Part shown: positions 42,925-52,819 of the stretch, in pieces
Position numbering within the stretch: position 1 is the stretch's first letter
How the letters are laid out: every line of letters starts with the position of its first letter
Made by a program: the position numbers and the translations under genes
Assembly: GCA_024275565.1 (NCBI GenBank)
Contig: JAJRYY010000059.1
Location: 1-56,628, forward strand
From: Planctomycetota bacterium
GTDB taxonomy: Bacteria; Planctomycetota; Phycisphaerae; UBA1845
Direction: 5' to 3'
DNA: 56,628 nt
Notes under the pieces: model-generated
Databases searched by the model: none
What the model saw: the letters and a program-made list of their open reading frames with translations, nothing else
What the model was told of the DNA's origin: nothing

Positions 42925-44643
42925 TTACTGAGCACCCTCTTGTTCGTGATCGATTGTTGTCAATCGGAAATCCGGATCTGCGGCATTTGGTTTTTCGTTG
43001 TAGACATCTTGCGTGGTTGTCATTGTATGTGTCATCGCAGCGGCTGGCTGGAAGAGATGTGTCGCGTACTTTTCAGCCATATCGCGTGGTTGCTGGATGT
43101 AGAAGACGCCCATGACGAGGAGTGCGATGCCGCAGAGGTTTGCCATGGTTGCCCCTGTAATGGAGGGCGTGAATGCGGGTTGGCCGTCATCTGTGAGGAA
43201 CATTGCCTTGATGATTCGGAAGTAGAAGAAGAGGCTTATGAGGGTGTTGGTTCCGGCGATGACGATGAGTGTCCAGTAGATGGTGCCGAGACTCTGGACG
43301 GACGCGTAGGCAGTTCCCGCTTCGCCCAGTGCGAGGAGAAGCCAGTATTTTCCGATGAATCCGGCGAATGGCGGGAGGCCTACGAGTGATACGAGGCAGA
43401 AGAGCATCGGGACTGCGAGCCATGCGGATCTGCGTCCGAGTCCGTTGAAGGCGTCGATATCTTCGCTGCCGGTTTGCCAGATGACCATGGCTGCCACGGC
43501 GAAGACGCCGAGGTTCATGATGGCGTAGAGCATGATGTATACGAGGACCGCACCCATGGGCGATTGTCCGATGGAATATCCTGCACCGAGGAGGCCTGGG
43601 TGCATGAAGATGGAGCATGCCATCAGCATGTATCCGGCGTGTGCGATGGAGGAGTATGCGAGGAGTCGCTTGATGTTGCGTTGGCGGTAGGCTGCGAAAT
43701 TTCCCCAGGTGCATGTGATGGCAGCGATGATGGCCAAGCCCAGTGCGAGGTTGTTGAATATTGCGGCTGAGAGTCCTTCACTGACAGCCCCGACGGAGAA
43801 TGCATCTACAAGGCGGAGCAGCAGTACGATGGCGGCTGCTTTGCTGGAGACGCTCAGCCAGGCTGTGACTTCGATTTTCGCACCTTCGAAGACGTCTGGG
43901 CACCAGAAGTGGAACGGGACGGCTGCGATTTTGAAGAGGATACCGCCGAGTGTGCAGATCAGTGCGAATCCGAGGATGAGTGTGTTCTGACCTTCGTGGA
44001 GCATGACGGCTGCCCGTGGGGCGATGTGTGCGAAGTTGAGCGTGCCGAAAATCCCATACAGCAGGCTGATGCCGTAGAGCATGATGGCTGCACTGATTCC
44101 GCCGAAGACGACGTATTTCAGGGATGCTTCTGCTGCTGCTCGATTTCGCTTCTTGAAGCCGACGATGGCGTAGCTCGGGAGTGAGGCCATTTCGATTGCG
44201 ATGGCCATCATCAGGAGATTCAGGGTGCCAGCCATCAGGACCATACCGAGGGCGCTACCGGCGAAGATGACGAAGAATTCCGGACCGTTGCGTTCCTTTT
44301 CTGCCGACCCGATGAACCATAGTCCGATGATTCCGGCCATGAAGAGCATGAGGACTATTTTGAAGTAGATCGCGAGGTTATCGAGGATCAACATGCCGGC
44401 AGCAGCCGGTGGAGCGAGTCCGCTGATGCCCTGTGTTTGCACCACGCCGGCGACGCGCAGGGTGAGGACAATGGTGGCGACGGTTCCGAAGAGGGCGATC
44501 CGGCCGGACGTGCGGGCGGATTTTCCCATGATGATCGGGACCACGAGGAGCATGACGATCGTACCGACCAGTGCCAATTCCGGTGAGAACCAGAAGAGGT
44601 CGGTGGACGTTGGCGTCCAGAAGTTTTGCAGCAGCGTATCCAT
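42925..44643 (-). CDS. nuoN: NADH-quinone oxidoreductase subunit N
   Basis: A 572-residue antiporter-like membrane subunit of complex I, one of the three proton-pumping modules. Typical features are about 14 helices, the EMASLPSYAIVGFKKRNRAA segment (helix 5 Glu and the following loop), KIAAVPFHFWCPDVFEGAKI with the broken-helix Lys, and RNIKRLLAYSSIAHAGYMLM. A hydrophilic tail of about 50 residues extends past the last helix (from QQPRDMAEKYATHLF), longer than in most NuoN. It is the last nuo gene of the operon. Confidence 0.95.
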   Translation of the reverse strand: MDTLLQNFWTPTSTDLFWFSPELALVGTIVMLLVVPIIMGKSARTSGRIALFGTVATIVLTLRVAGVVQTQGISGLAPPAAAGMLILDNLAIYFKIVLMLFMAGIIGLWFIGSAEKERNGPEFFVIFAGSALGMVLMAGTLNLLMMAIAIEMASLPSYAIVGFKKRNRAAAEASLKYVVFGGISAAIMLYGISLLYGIFGTLNFAHIAPRAAVMLHEGQNTLILGFALICTLGGILFKIAAVPFHFWCPDVFEGAKIEVTAWLSVSSKAAAIVLLLRLVDAFSVGAVSEGLSAAIFNNLALGLAIIAAITCTWGNFAAYRQRNIKRLLAYSSIAHAGYMLMACSIFMHPGLLGAGYSIGQSPMGAVLVYIMLYAIMNLGVFAVAAMVIWQTGSEDIDAFNGLGRRSAWLAVPMLFCLVSLVGLPPFAGFIGKYWLLLALGEAGTAYASVQSLGTIYWTLIVIAGTNTLISLFFYFRIIKAMFLTDDGQPAFTPSITGATMANLCGIALLVMGVFYIQQPRDMAEKYATHLFQPAAAMTHTMTTTQDVYNEKPNAADPDFRLTTIDHEQEGAQ

Positions 44644-44703
44644 CGGTGTCAGGCGTGCTCCCAGGGACGTATAGGTATCGGGCGTCCAGTTATGACTGGA
44701 TGT

Positions 44704-46359
44704 CTAGTACATCGCCAGCACATCCTGCATCGTGCCGACAATCTGATTCAGTGTGCCATTTACATAGTCAAAGAGCAGGTGCTTGGGCAGAATTCCGAAG
44801 AGGATGCAAAGGACCGCCAGCGGGACGAGAATCGACATCTCGCGACCGGTGGCTTCCGGGAATCCGGCGTGCTCTGGTTTTTCCTTGCCAAGGTAGACCC
44901 GCTGGATCAGCCACAGCACATAGCCAGCCGTCAGAATGACAGCGGCGGCGGCCATGATGGCTACCGGGACAGCCCACTCGAAGCGATCCCTAGCTTCAAA
45001 CACGCCGAGCAGCACCCAGATTTCGCCGATGAACCCGCACAAACCGGGCAGGCCGAGCGATGCGAAGAAGCCGATGGTCGCCATGGTCCCATATTTCGGC
45101 ATCGTCAACCACAATCCGCCGAAGCGATTGATCTCGCGGTGATGGGCGCGTTCATAGACCACGCCGACCAGGAAGAAGCACATGGGTGAAGAGATACCGT
45201 GTGCGATCATCTGGAACATTGCGCCCTGGAACCCGGTCTGACTCATGACCGAGATTCCGAGGAGAACATATCCCATATGCGAGATGGAACTGTAGGCCAC
45301 CAATCGCTTGAAATCCGTCTGCGCCATCGCGCACAACGCGCCATATATAATACTGACCAGACCCAGTGCGGCGAGGAATGCGGACCACCAGTATCCACCG
45401 GCTGGGAAGATTGGATAGCACAGGCGGAGAAAACCGTACCCGCCCATTTTCAGCAGCACACCCGCCAGGATCATACTGACCGGGGTTGGCGCTTCGACGT
45501 GTGCGTCGGGTAACCAGGTATGCACCGGGAAGGAGGGGAGTTTCACCGCGAATCCGACGAAGAGGAACATGAACATCGTTGTCGCAAAGCGCAACCCGAG
45601 GAACATGGTCCCGCCGTCGTTGAATTTCGTCTGGATCGCCTGATTTGTGGACAGTTCGATGATATCAAACGTGCCTGTCGTGAGGACCTCGCCCGTCCAG
45701 TAGCTCAATGCAAGGTCTGGTCGCTCAGCCACAGCATCTGCACTGTAGAAGAACATGGCGACGAGGGCCACGAGCATCAGCACAGAACCCGCCAGCGTGA
45801 ACAGGAAGAATTTGATGGCTGCGTATTCTTTCCGTGGTCCGCCCCAGACCCCGATGAGGAAGTACATCGGAAGGAGCATCATTTCCCAGAAAATGTAGAA
45901 AAGGAAGAAATCGAGCGAGACGAACACGCCCACCATGCCCGTTTCCAGCATGAGGAACAGGATGAAATACGCTTTGGAACTCTTGTTGATCTTCCAGGTG
46001 TGGAAATTCCAGCTTGCGACGCAGGCGAGGAGGGTGACGAAGGTGGTCAGGACCACGAGGGGCATGTTCAGCCCGTCCAGACCCACGAAATATTCAATGC
46101 TGAAGCGTTCGCCCTGAATCCAGGGGATGCGTTGTAGAAAGTGGAGCTTGTCGCCGTACGCACTTCCGAATATGTCCATGGCTGCCGACGGATCGCCCGC
46201 ACCGAGGAAGGGCGGGATCAGCCAGAGCGAGAGGACGAACGTCACACCGCATGTAAGAAGAGCGATGACGCGCGCCATCTCCCTGGGTGCAAACAGGATA
46301 CCCAGCGCTCCGAGCGCGGGGAGAAAAATCAATATTGTAAGCAACGATGTTTCTTGCAC
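44704..46359 (-). CDS. nuoM: NADH-quinone oxidoreductase subunit M
   Basis: About 551 residues, antiporter-like proton-pumping subunit. Motifs are FFLFYIFWEMMLLPMYFLIG with the helix-5 Glu, FAVKLPSFPVHTWLPDAHVE with the key Lys and the NuoM-typical HTWLPDAH, FKRLVAYSSISHMGYVLLG, and a late helix block SLGLPGLCGFIGE. I chose the GTG at 46359, after GGATGGG, because the longer frame to 46416 would overlap nuoL by 41 bp and adds residues unlike the family. Its stop lies 60 bp before nuoN. Confidence 0.93.
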   Translation of the reverse strand: MQETSLLTILIFLPALGALGILFAPREMARVIALLTCGVTFVLSLWLIPPFLGAGDPSAAMDIFGSAYGDKLHFLQRIPWIQGERFSIEYFVGLDGLNMPLVVLTTFVTLLACVASWNFHTWKINKSSKAYFILFLMLETGMVGVFVSLDFFLFYIFWEMMLLPMYFLIGVWGGPRKEYAAIKFFLFTLAGSVLMLVALVAMFFYSADAVAERPDLALSYWTGEVLTTGTFDIIELSTNQAIQTKFNDGGTMFLGLRFATTMFMFLFVGFAVKLPSFPVHTWLPDAHVEAPTPVSMILAGVLLKMGGYGFLRLCYPIFPAGGYWWSAFLAALGLVSIIYGALCAMAQTDFKRLVAYSSISHMGYVLLGISVMSQTGFQGAMFQMIAHGISSPMCFFLVGVVYERAHHREINRFGGLWLTMPKYGTMATIGFFASLGLPGLCGFIGEIWVLLGVFEARDRFEWAVPVAIMAAAAVILTAGYVLWLIQRVYLGKEKPEHAGFPEATGREMSILVPLAVLCILFGILPKHLLFDYVNGTLNQIVGTMQDVLAMY

Positions 46360-46375
46360 GACGTCTACCCACCCA

Positions 46376-48955
46376 TCATTGGATGCCGGCTGATGACGCA
46401 CCGATCGTGGACGCATGCCTCACGACCGGATAATCAGAACCGTCAAAGTACAGCATAACCATGACAACCACGACCGCAGCAGCCGCAGCGAAAAGAACAT
46501 AATTGCGAATTCGCCCCGTCTGGGGACTCCGCACGAGATCGGACACGTCCATCGAAGCGGCAGCCAATCCATTGAACACGCCATCCACCACATGTGCATC
46601 GACACCGCGACCACTGAACACAGCGAATCGCTCGACAATGGAGGCTGACAGATTGGCGAACAGATCGATCACATAGGTATCGAACGCACGACAGACAGCA
46701 GCAGCCAGACGACATCCCCGCACGAGGAGGAAGTCGTATAGTTCATCAAAATAGTACTTATGCTCGAGAAGCGTCGCGAGCGGACCGAAGGCAGCCTTCA
46801 ACTTCGCACCCGTCGCAAGACCATTGCGGTAGATCAGGAATGCAACAAAGAACGCGATCACCCAGGAACCGCCCACGCCATAGGCCAGCCAGTGATGCGC
46901 TTCATGAACGTGGATCAGCGCTCCACTCGCGGTCTCAGCCGACTCGGCCACTCCATCCAGCCCGAGTACGAGTGTCGCATCCGTCGCAGCACCCGCAGCG
47001 TCAGCAATCATCGGTCGAAACACGAAGTAGCTTGCGCCGAAGGTGGAAATCGCAAGCGCGACCAGCGGAACCCACATCAACGGCGATTCGTGGGCATGGT
47101 CATATACATGCTGATCGCGTGGTTTGCCCATGAAGGTCATCCACCAGCACCGCATCATGTAGAACGGTGTGACATAAGCAGTAATCAACGCCAGCCAGAA
47201 CATCCACTTGGGAAGGGGCGGGATGCTCGCTTTCAATGACTCAACCGATCCCAACGCGTGCGATCCGGAAGCATGACCAGCCTCACCGTGAAGACTGTCG
47301 CCATGACCTGAATCATCATGCCCAGAGTCAGCATGCCCAGAGTCGGCATGCCCTGTATCGTGTCCAGTCGATCCATGCTGATCGGATACCAGCATGAAGC
47401 TGGAGGCTGACGCGTCTGATGGCATCACAGAACCGTGACTGTCAATCTCGCCATATCCGCCCAAATCAGCATGTCCGCTCGCATCAGCATATCCGCCCGA
47501 ATCGCCATGGCCACCTGCATCACCGTGACCACTGTCGCCATGATGCTCGATCGGTTCATGCCACATATAGGCACGGTCCCAGGCGACGGCCAATATCTCA
47601 TCTTTGCTGAAGTATCCGCCAAGCCCGACATTCATCAGCGGAATCCCGAACCCGGAAATGGCCAGCACGCCCACAAGGAACGTGATGCCCGTCATGGGCA
47701 TTTTCTTCATCAGCCCGCCCATCTTCCGCATGTCCTGCTCGTGATGACAGCCCTCGATCACCTGTCCGGAACCGAGGAAGAGCATGGCTTTGAAGAAGGC
47801 GTGCAGCATCAGATGGAACAGGGCAGCCGTCCACGCACCCACGCCCATGCCGAAGATCATGTAACCGAGCTGGCTTAGGGTAGAGTAGGCGAGGCATTTC
47901 TTGATATCGGTTTGAACCATGGCGATCAGCGCCATCGCGGTCAGTGTGATGCAACCGATCACGGCGATGAAGAACTGAGCTTCGGGCGTCAGGAGGCGGA
48001 ATATGCGGGCTACAAGGTAGACACCGGCTGCCACCATGGTGGCAGCGTGAATCAGCGCACTGACGGGCGTTGGGCCTGCCATGGCGTCCGGCAACCAGAC
48101 CTGAAGCGGGAACTGGGCACTTTTACCCATCGCGCCACAGAACAATCCGATCCCCATCATGGTGGCCAACATGGCTCCTGAGACATGCCATCCAAACAGA
48201 TTGATCGCAAAACCCGCATCAAAGACACCCGTTGAGGATGCGAACTGACGACCAAATTCGATGGCTGCCTGATCGAGATCAAACGTTTTCAGGAAGAAAA
48301 ACACCATCATCAGGCCGAAAATGAAGCCGAAATCGCCGACGCGGTTGGTGATGAACGCCTTCATTGCGGCGTTGGAGGCGAATTTTTTGTCAAAATAGAA
48401 GCCAATCAGCAGGTAACTGCACAGGCCTACCAGCTCCCATAACATGAAGAGGAAGAGCAGGTTGCTGCTGATGACGAGTCCCAACATGCTGAACCCGAAC
48501 AGCGACAGGTAGCAGAAGAACCGGTGGTATTTGCTCTTGCCGTCGACCTCGTCGCTGTGACCCGACATGTAGCCGACGCTGAAAATGAAGATCCATGTGG
48601 CGATGAAGGTCACCATGAAGAACATGATGACGGTCAGGGAGTCGAGTTTGACGCCGATCTTGATCGGGACGCTGCCAATATCTGCCCAGTGGAACTGGTT
48701 GTGACTTGCATCGATGGAAAGCTGCTGTGCGACCGTTCTGCCAGTGATGGAATCGGGGGGTGTATTTACATCCGCATGCCACCCGACGAGCGTGATGGTC
48801 GCTAAAGCACAGCTTGAAGCCATCGCCAGGACCGTAAGCCAACCCGCTACGGGCTTTCCGATCCGAGGCCCGAAGAGCATCAGGATGAAGAAGCTGGCCA
48901 GCGGTATGAGCACGCCAGCCATGAGGTATATTTCGTAATTGCTGATCTCAGCCAT
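46376..48955 (-). CDS. nuoL: NADH-quinone oxidoreductase subunit L with His/Gly/Asp-rich insert
   Basis: An 859-residue NuoL, larger than the usual ~610-650. The antiporter core includes FLFMLWELVGLCSYLLIGFY (helix-5 Glu), AFITNRVGDFGFIFGLMM, AQFPLQVWLPDAMAGPTPVS and IKKCLAYSTLSQLGYMIFGM. About 110 residues near 464-573 are a low-complexity insert rich in His, Gly, Asp and Ser (words such as GHGDSGG, GHADSGH), placed between helices and thus in a loop. A further non-core segment (AAGAATDATLVLGLDGVAES) lies before the last helices. The long lateral helix region is represented near the C-terminus. The start is the ATG at 48955, 15 bp after nuoK. Confidence 0.94.
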   Translation of the reverse strand: MAEISNYEIYLMAGVLIPLASFFILMLFGPRIGKPVAGWLTVLAMASSCALATITLVGWHADVNTPPDSITGRTVAQQLSIDASHNQFHWADIGSVPIKIGVKLDSLTVIMFFMVTFIATWIFIFSVGYMSGHSDEVDGKSKYHRFFCYLSLFGFSMLGLVISSNLLFLFMLWELVGLCSYLLIGFYFDKKFASNAAMKAFITNRVGDFGFIFGLMMVFFFLKTFDLDQAAIEFGRQFASSTGVFDAGFAINLFGWHVSGAMLATMMGIGLFCGAMGKSAQFPLQVWLPDAMAGPTPVSALIHAATMVAAGVYLVARIFRLLTPEAQFFIAVIGCITLTAMALIAMVQTDIKKCLAYSTLSQLGYMIFGMGVGAWTAALFHLMLHAFFKAMLFLGSGQVIEGCHHEQDMRKMGGLMKKMPMTGITFLVGVLAISGFGIPLMNVGLGGYFSKDEILAVAWDRAYMWHEPIEHHGDSGHGDAGGHGDSGGYADASGHADLGGYGEIDSHGSVMPSDASASSFMLVSDQHGSTGHDTGHADSGHADSGHDDSGHGDSLHGEAGHASGSHALGSVESLKASIPPLPKWMFWLALITAYVTPFYMMRCWWMTFMGKPRDQHVYDHAHESPLMWVPLVALAISTFGASYFVFRPMIADAAGAATDATLVLGLDGVAESAETASGALIHVHEAHHWLAYGVGGSWVIAFFVAFLIYRNGLATGAKLKAAFGPLATLLEHKYYFDELYDFLLVRGCRLAAAVCRAFDTYVIDLFANLSASIVERFAVFSGRGVDAHVVDGVFNGLAAASMDVSDLVRSPQTGRIRNYVLFAAAAAVVVVMVMLYFDGSDYPVVRHASTIGASSAGIQ

Positions 48956-48970
48956 GATGCAATTGCGCTA

Positions 48971-49291
48971 CTAACCGTGCAGCGAATCTCCTCGGTCCAC
49001 GTCAATGGTGTTCAGATTCTTATACAAGTTCATACAAATCGCCACCGCAACAGCAGCTTCTGCCGCAGCGATCACGATGACAAAAACGGCTGATATCTGA
49101 CCGTCGCAACCACCCACCACCTGATAGCGGTCGAAGGCGACGAAGTTTATGTTGACCGCGTTCAGCACCAGTTCAATCCCGATCAAAATCCCGATCGCGT
49201 TCCGCTTGGTGGACATCACGAAGACGCCACAGGAGAACACGGCGGCTGCCAGGATCAGGTAATGCATCAGTCCGATTTCGAGCAATGGCAT
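48971..49291 (-). CDS. nuoK: NADH-quinone oxidoreductase subunit K
   Basis: About 106 residues with three helices, the usual NuoK size. Conserved Glu residues are in GILIGIELVLNAVNINFVAF (helix 2) and VIVIAAAEAAVAVAICMNLY (helix 3), both needed for proton movement. The start at 49291 (MPLLEIGLMHYL) follows directly on the nuoJ stop (TAAG-ATG) with GGAGGG a little upstream; an upstream in-frame start at 49315 would overlap nuoJ. Confidence 0.95.
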   Translation of the reverse strand: MPLLEIGLMHYLILAAAVFSCGVFVMSTKRNAIGILIGIELVLNAVNINFVAFDRYQVVGGCDGQISAVFVIVIAAAEAAVAVAICMNLYKNLNTIDVDRGDSLHG

Positions 49292-49292
49292 C

Positions 49293-49979
49293 TTAGTTTG
49301 CACCCTCCGAATCATCGCGATCCTGCCGAGCGAGGTACGCGGCTGCGATCATCACGACCAGCAGCATGACGCTTGCCACCTCGAATGGAACGAGGTAGGT
49401 CGTGAGCAATTCCTTGCCGAATTCTGCGATCCGAACCCCGTCGGCTGACTGCGATTGAGCAGGCCACTCTGCTGTGACCAGAACCGTGGTCAGGCTTGCG
49501 AAGAGCAGAATCGACACCACGCTGGCGACGACCATTTCGCCCCGAGGACACTCGAAACGCACCCAGGGCGACTTGCTCGTGAGCATCACGCCAAACACCA
49601 GCAGAATCAAAGTTCCACCGGCGTAGACGATGAGCTGGATCACGCCGAGATAGTTGGCACCCAGGAGAAAATATAGAACTGCAACGCCGCCGAGCGTCCC
49701 GAACAACCAGGTCGCCATGCGAACGACGCGTTTGCTGACACAAACACCGATGGCAGCCGCCAACACAGTACCGCCGAAGATGTAGAACAGGATGGCTTCG
49801 ACGATCCCACCTGATACAGATTTCTGGACCCCGTCAAAATGCGGGACTCCGGATCCCATGGCATCGGGTGTTGTACCCTGCGCCATGGTGATTCCGCCGC
49901 ACATCAGGACTGCGGGTAGAACCAGGCTGAGGCAGGTTGGCAGGAGACGGTTCAATTTTGTTCGCCCTTTACTTACCAT
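49293..49979 (-). CDS. nuoJ: NADH-quinone oxidoreductase subunit J
   Basis: A 228-residue membrane subunit with about five helices. The family core EAILFYIFGGTVLAAAIGVC and LGANYLGVIQLIVYAGGTLI with the pi-bulge region is present. An extra N-terminal hydrophobic segment (about 10-33, with LPTCLSLVLPAVLMCGGITM) looks like a signal peptide or added helix, and a polar loop (about 33-55) separates it from the core. Its ATG overlaps the nuoH stop by one base (TGATG). Confidence 0.93.
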   Translation of the reverse strand: MVSKGRTKLNRLLPTCLSLVLPAVLMCGGITMAQGTTPDAMGSGVPHFDGVQKSVSGGIVEAILFYIFGGTVLAAAIGVCVSKRVVRMATWLFGTLGGVAVLYFLLGANYLGVIQLIVYAGGTLILLVFGVMLTSKSPWVRFECPRGEMVVASVVSILLFASLTTVLVTAEWPAQSQSADGVRIAEFGKELLTTYLVPFEVASVMLLVVMIAAAYLARQDRDDSEGAN

Positions 49980-51553
49980 CAGGATCCTGGCAACAATTCG
50001 AGGCCCAGACTTCCGACCAGTCGTCGGCGGTTGAGCAGACCATACGCAGCGATGACGACCATCCCGACGATCAGCGAAGCACCTGTCACCGAGAGGATCA
50101 CGTTAAAGAACATCCAGACCGGACCCCCGACGGGAACCCACAATTCGTAGAATGTATGTCCCAGCAGAATCACCATCATCATGGGCAGCATCACCTGAAT
50201 GCAGGCATAGAGCACCTGGTCGATGCGAATACGCGGGAGTGTCCAGCGAATCCAAAGCTGCACAAAAATCAGGAATACGCACTTCAGGATGAACCAGATT
50301 GGACCGGAGAATACCAGACCCTTCACCAGTTGCGCGGGCAACGAATCGCCCAGACCAACCGCCCATGACGCAGGCAACGGGGAATGCCACGCACCCAGAA
50401 ACAGGATCACTTCAAGCCCGCTCACAACGAACATGGCGGAGTATTCGGCAAAGAAGAACAGCGACCAGCGGAAGCCCGAGTATTCCACATGGAAACCCGC
50501 TACCAGCTCGCTTTCAGATTCCGGCAGATCGAACGGGGCGCGCTTACAATTCGCCAGGGAAGCGATGTAATACATCAGGGCTGCTGCGAAGGTTAAGGGA
50601 TTCCGAAAGACGATCCAGCTCATCCAGCCCTCAGCCTGCGTATCACCAATCTGCGTCAAACTGAGCGTTCCGACCGCCATCACGGGGATCAGCAACGCCA
50701 TGCCCATCGGAATTTCATACGCGACCATCTGACAGGCTTCGCGCATCGCACCGTAGACGCTCCACTTATTGTTACTCGCCCACCCGGCCAGTATGACGCC
50801 CAGAACCTCAACACCCAGCATCGCGAGAATGAACACGAGCGCCACATCCAGTTCGCGGAACACCCAGTATGTACCGAACGGAAGCGCGAAGAACCCGAGA
50901 ATCGCCGGTACAAACGCGAGGTAGGGGGCGAGCTTGAAGAGCGGTTTGTCCGCATCGGCTGGGCAGAGGTCTTCCTTGCAGATCAGCTTCAGACCGTCCG
51001 CCATCGTCTGCGCCCAGCCATGCCAGCCGCCCACACGCATCGGACCGGTTCGCGACTGAATACGACCAGCCACCTTCCGTTCCCACCAGATGCTGAACAG
51101 CGGAATAATCGAGATGAACCCCAGAATTCCGCCCATACCCAGCAGATCACGCACGAATCCATACTGCACGGGATAGAGCAGGTAACACAACGTGTCGGTC
51201 AGCGGAGCCCCCGCCTTCGTCAACCCTCTCTGCACTTCAGAGAGCGTCAGCGGACCGTCCAGAAGCCCCCGATTCATCGCGATATTCGTCGGCGACAGGA
51301 TCAGAGCGTTGTCTACAAATTCAAAAACGAGATAGTGCGCCCAGGCAGCCAGAGCAACCGAAAACATCGCCCCAAGCATGATCGTTCCCGGAAACGCGGA
51401 GACGAACGGAGCGAATATTCCGTAGATCATCTTGGCTGCCCCGGCGATCAGCCGAGGCAAGCCTCGAAATTCGGTTTTTCCCCTGGGTCGCCAGGGTACG
51501 GACATTTGCGTCACGAATGACTCTCCATACGAGATCGGGAGACCAGCATCCAT
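49979..51553 (-). CDS. nuoH: NADH-quinone oxidoreductase subunit H, N-terminally extended
   Basis: A 524-residue NuoH; the family is usually about 330. The standard protein begins around residue 125 with a helix followed by SIWWERKVAGRIQSRTGPMR (quinone-site loop), then AQTMADGLKLICKEDLCPAD, a helix block, and LANCKRAPFDLPESESELVA with the conserved acidic loop, followed by GFHVEYSGFRWSLFFFAEY. The extra N-terminal ~120 residues carry at least one additional helix (about 60-78) and a polar loop. NuoH couples quinone reduction to the proton pumps. Starts at 51553 (after GGGGG) and at the ATG at 51505 are both possible. Confidence 0.93.
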   Translation of the reverse strand: MDAGLPISYGESFVTQMSVPWRPRGKTEFRGLPRLIAGAAKMIYGIFAPFVSAFPGTIMLGAMFSVALAAWAHYLVFEFVDNALILSPTNIAMNRGLLDGPLTLSEVQRGLTKAGAPLTDTLCYLLYPVQYGFVRDLLGMGGILGFISIIPLFSIWWERKVAGRIQSRTGPMRVGGWHGWAQTMADGLKLICKEDLCPADADKPLFKLAPYLAFVPAILGFFALPFGTYWVFRELDVALVFILAMLGVEVLGVILAGWASNNKWSVYGAMREACQMVAYEIPMGMALLIPVMAVGTLSLTQIGDTQAEGWMSWIVFRNPLTFAAALMYYIASLANCKRAPFDLPESESELVAGFHVEYSGFRWSLFFFAEYSAMFVVSGLEVILFLGAWHSPLPASWAVGLGDSLPAQLVKGLVFSGPIWFILKCVFLIFVQLWIRWTLPRIRIDQVLYACIQVMLPMMMVILLGHTFYELWVPVGGPVWMFFNVILSVTGASLIVGMVVIAAYGLLNRRRLVGSLGLELLPGS

Positions 51554-51573
51554 CCCCCAAAGGGACGGGGATT

Positions 51574-52773
51574 CTAGCGATCCACCTCACCCATCACAAT
51601 ATCAACACTGCCGATGATCGCAGGAATGTCTGCAAGCAGACACCCCCTGCCGATATGGTTCAAAATCGATATATTGCAAAAGCTCGGACCACGCGCCTTC
51701 ACCCGGGCGGGGATCGCAGATCCATCGCCACGCACATAAAAGCCCAGTTGACCGCGAGGATTCTCAATTTCAACATACACCTCGTCGTCGGGCAGCTTGA
51801 TATTTTTCACCTTGGCTGCTGTGAACTCACCCTCCGGAATCTGCGCCATCGCCTGCCGAATAATGCGACACGACTCCTGCATTTCGCAAACCCGCACGAA
51901 GTAGCGACTCCAGCAGTCACCCACCACAACCGCATTCGGAATACCCTCAGTACCACCCGGATGACCGATCGGAACACCAAAATCGAACCGGTCATAAATC
52001 TCGTAGGGCGTACTCTTCCGCAAATCCCATCGCACGCCACTCCCGCGAATGCACGGACCCGTAAGCCCCCACGCGATCGCGTCGGCTGCACTGATGACGC
52101 CGACGTTGGCAGTCCGCTTCACGAAAATATGGTTGTAACTCAAGAGCTGGTTGTATTCGTCGATTTTCGGCTCGAAATAGTCCAGAAACTCATGGAGTAC
52201 ATCGAGAAACGAGTCGGGCATCTCCTCATGGACGCCGCCGACCGTAATATAACTGTAGGTCAACCGCGCCCCACACGCACTCTCGAACAGGTCCAGAATC
52301 ATCTCCCGTTCGCGGAAGGAATAGAGAAATGGTGTAAACGCCCCCATATCCAGACCATACGTTCCAAACGCGACCAGATGCGATGCAATGCGATTCAACT
52401 CGGCAAAGATGACCCGGATGTACTTCGCACGCTCTGGAACCTCAATGCCCGCAAGCTCCTCGATCGCGATCGCAAAAGCCTGGTTGTTGTTCATCCCCGC
52501 CAGATAGTCCATCCGATCCGTATAGGGAATGTACTGGTATGGCTGAAGGTTCTCACCGATCTTTTCAGCACATCGATGCAGGTACCCGACATGCGGGACC
52601 GATTCCAGCACCAGCTCGCCATCCGTCCGCAAGACCACCCGGAGCACGCCGTGGGTCGCAGGATGCTGCGGACCCATGTTGACGAGCATCTCCTCCGTCC
52701 GAAGATCGCCCTGCTGGGACGGATCAACGTCGAAATGTAGATCAGGTTGTGTCTCTATGACTGTTTCTGCCAT
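51574..52773 (-). CDS. nuoD: NADH-quinone oxidoreductase subunit D
   Basis: A 399-residue 49-kDa-type subunit that lines the quinone cavity together with NuoB. Family features are NMGPQHPATHGVLRVVLRTD (about 32-51), VPHVGYLHRCAEKIGENLQP, YTDRMDYLAGMNNN, GGVHEEMPDSF, GPCIRGSGVRWDLRKSTPYE and the C-terminal IVMGEVDR. The NiFe-hydrogenase-derived cysteines are absent, as expected for complex I. The gene is separate from nuoC, with a 46-bp gap. Confidence 0.97.
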   Translation of the reverse strand: MAETVIETQPDLHFDVDPSQQGDLRTEEMLVNMGPQHPATHGVLRVVLRTDGELVLESVPHVGYLHRCAEKIGENLQPYQYIPYTDRMDYLAGMNNNQAFAIAIEELAGIEVPERAKYIRVIFAELNRIASHLVAFGTYGLDMGAFTPFLYSFREREMILDLFESACGARLTYSYITVGGVHEEMPDSFLDVLHEFLDYFEPKIDEYNQLLSYNHIFVKRTANVGVISAADAIAWGLTGPCIRGSGVRWDLRKSTPYEIYDRFDFGVPIGHPGGTEGIPNAVVVGDCWSRYFVRVCEMQESCRIIRQAMAQIPEGEFTAAKVKNIKLPDDEVYVEIENPRGQLGFYVRGDGSAIPARVKARGPSFCNISILNHIGRGCLLADIPAIIGSVDIVMGEVDR

Positions 52774-52819
52774 GCTCCGCCGCCCGCTATCTCAAACACC
52801 CGTATGTTAAACCTGTTAT

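Noticed and set aside
44644-45189. Plus-strand frames antisense to nuoM and nuoN
   Set aside because: Shadow frames of highly biased membrane-protein genes, without ribosome binding sites or recognisable domains.
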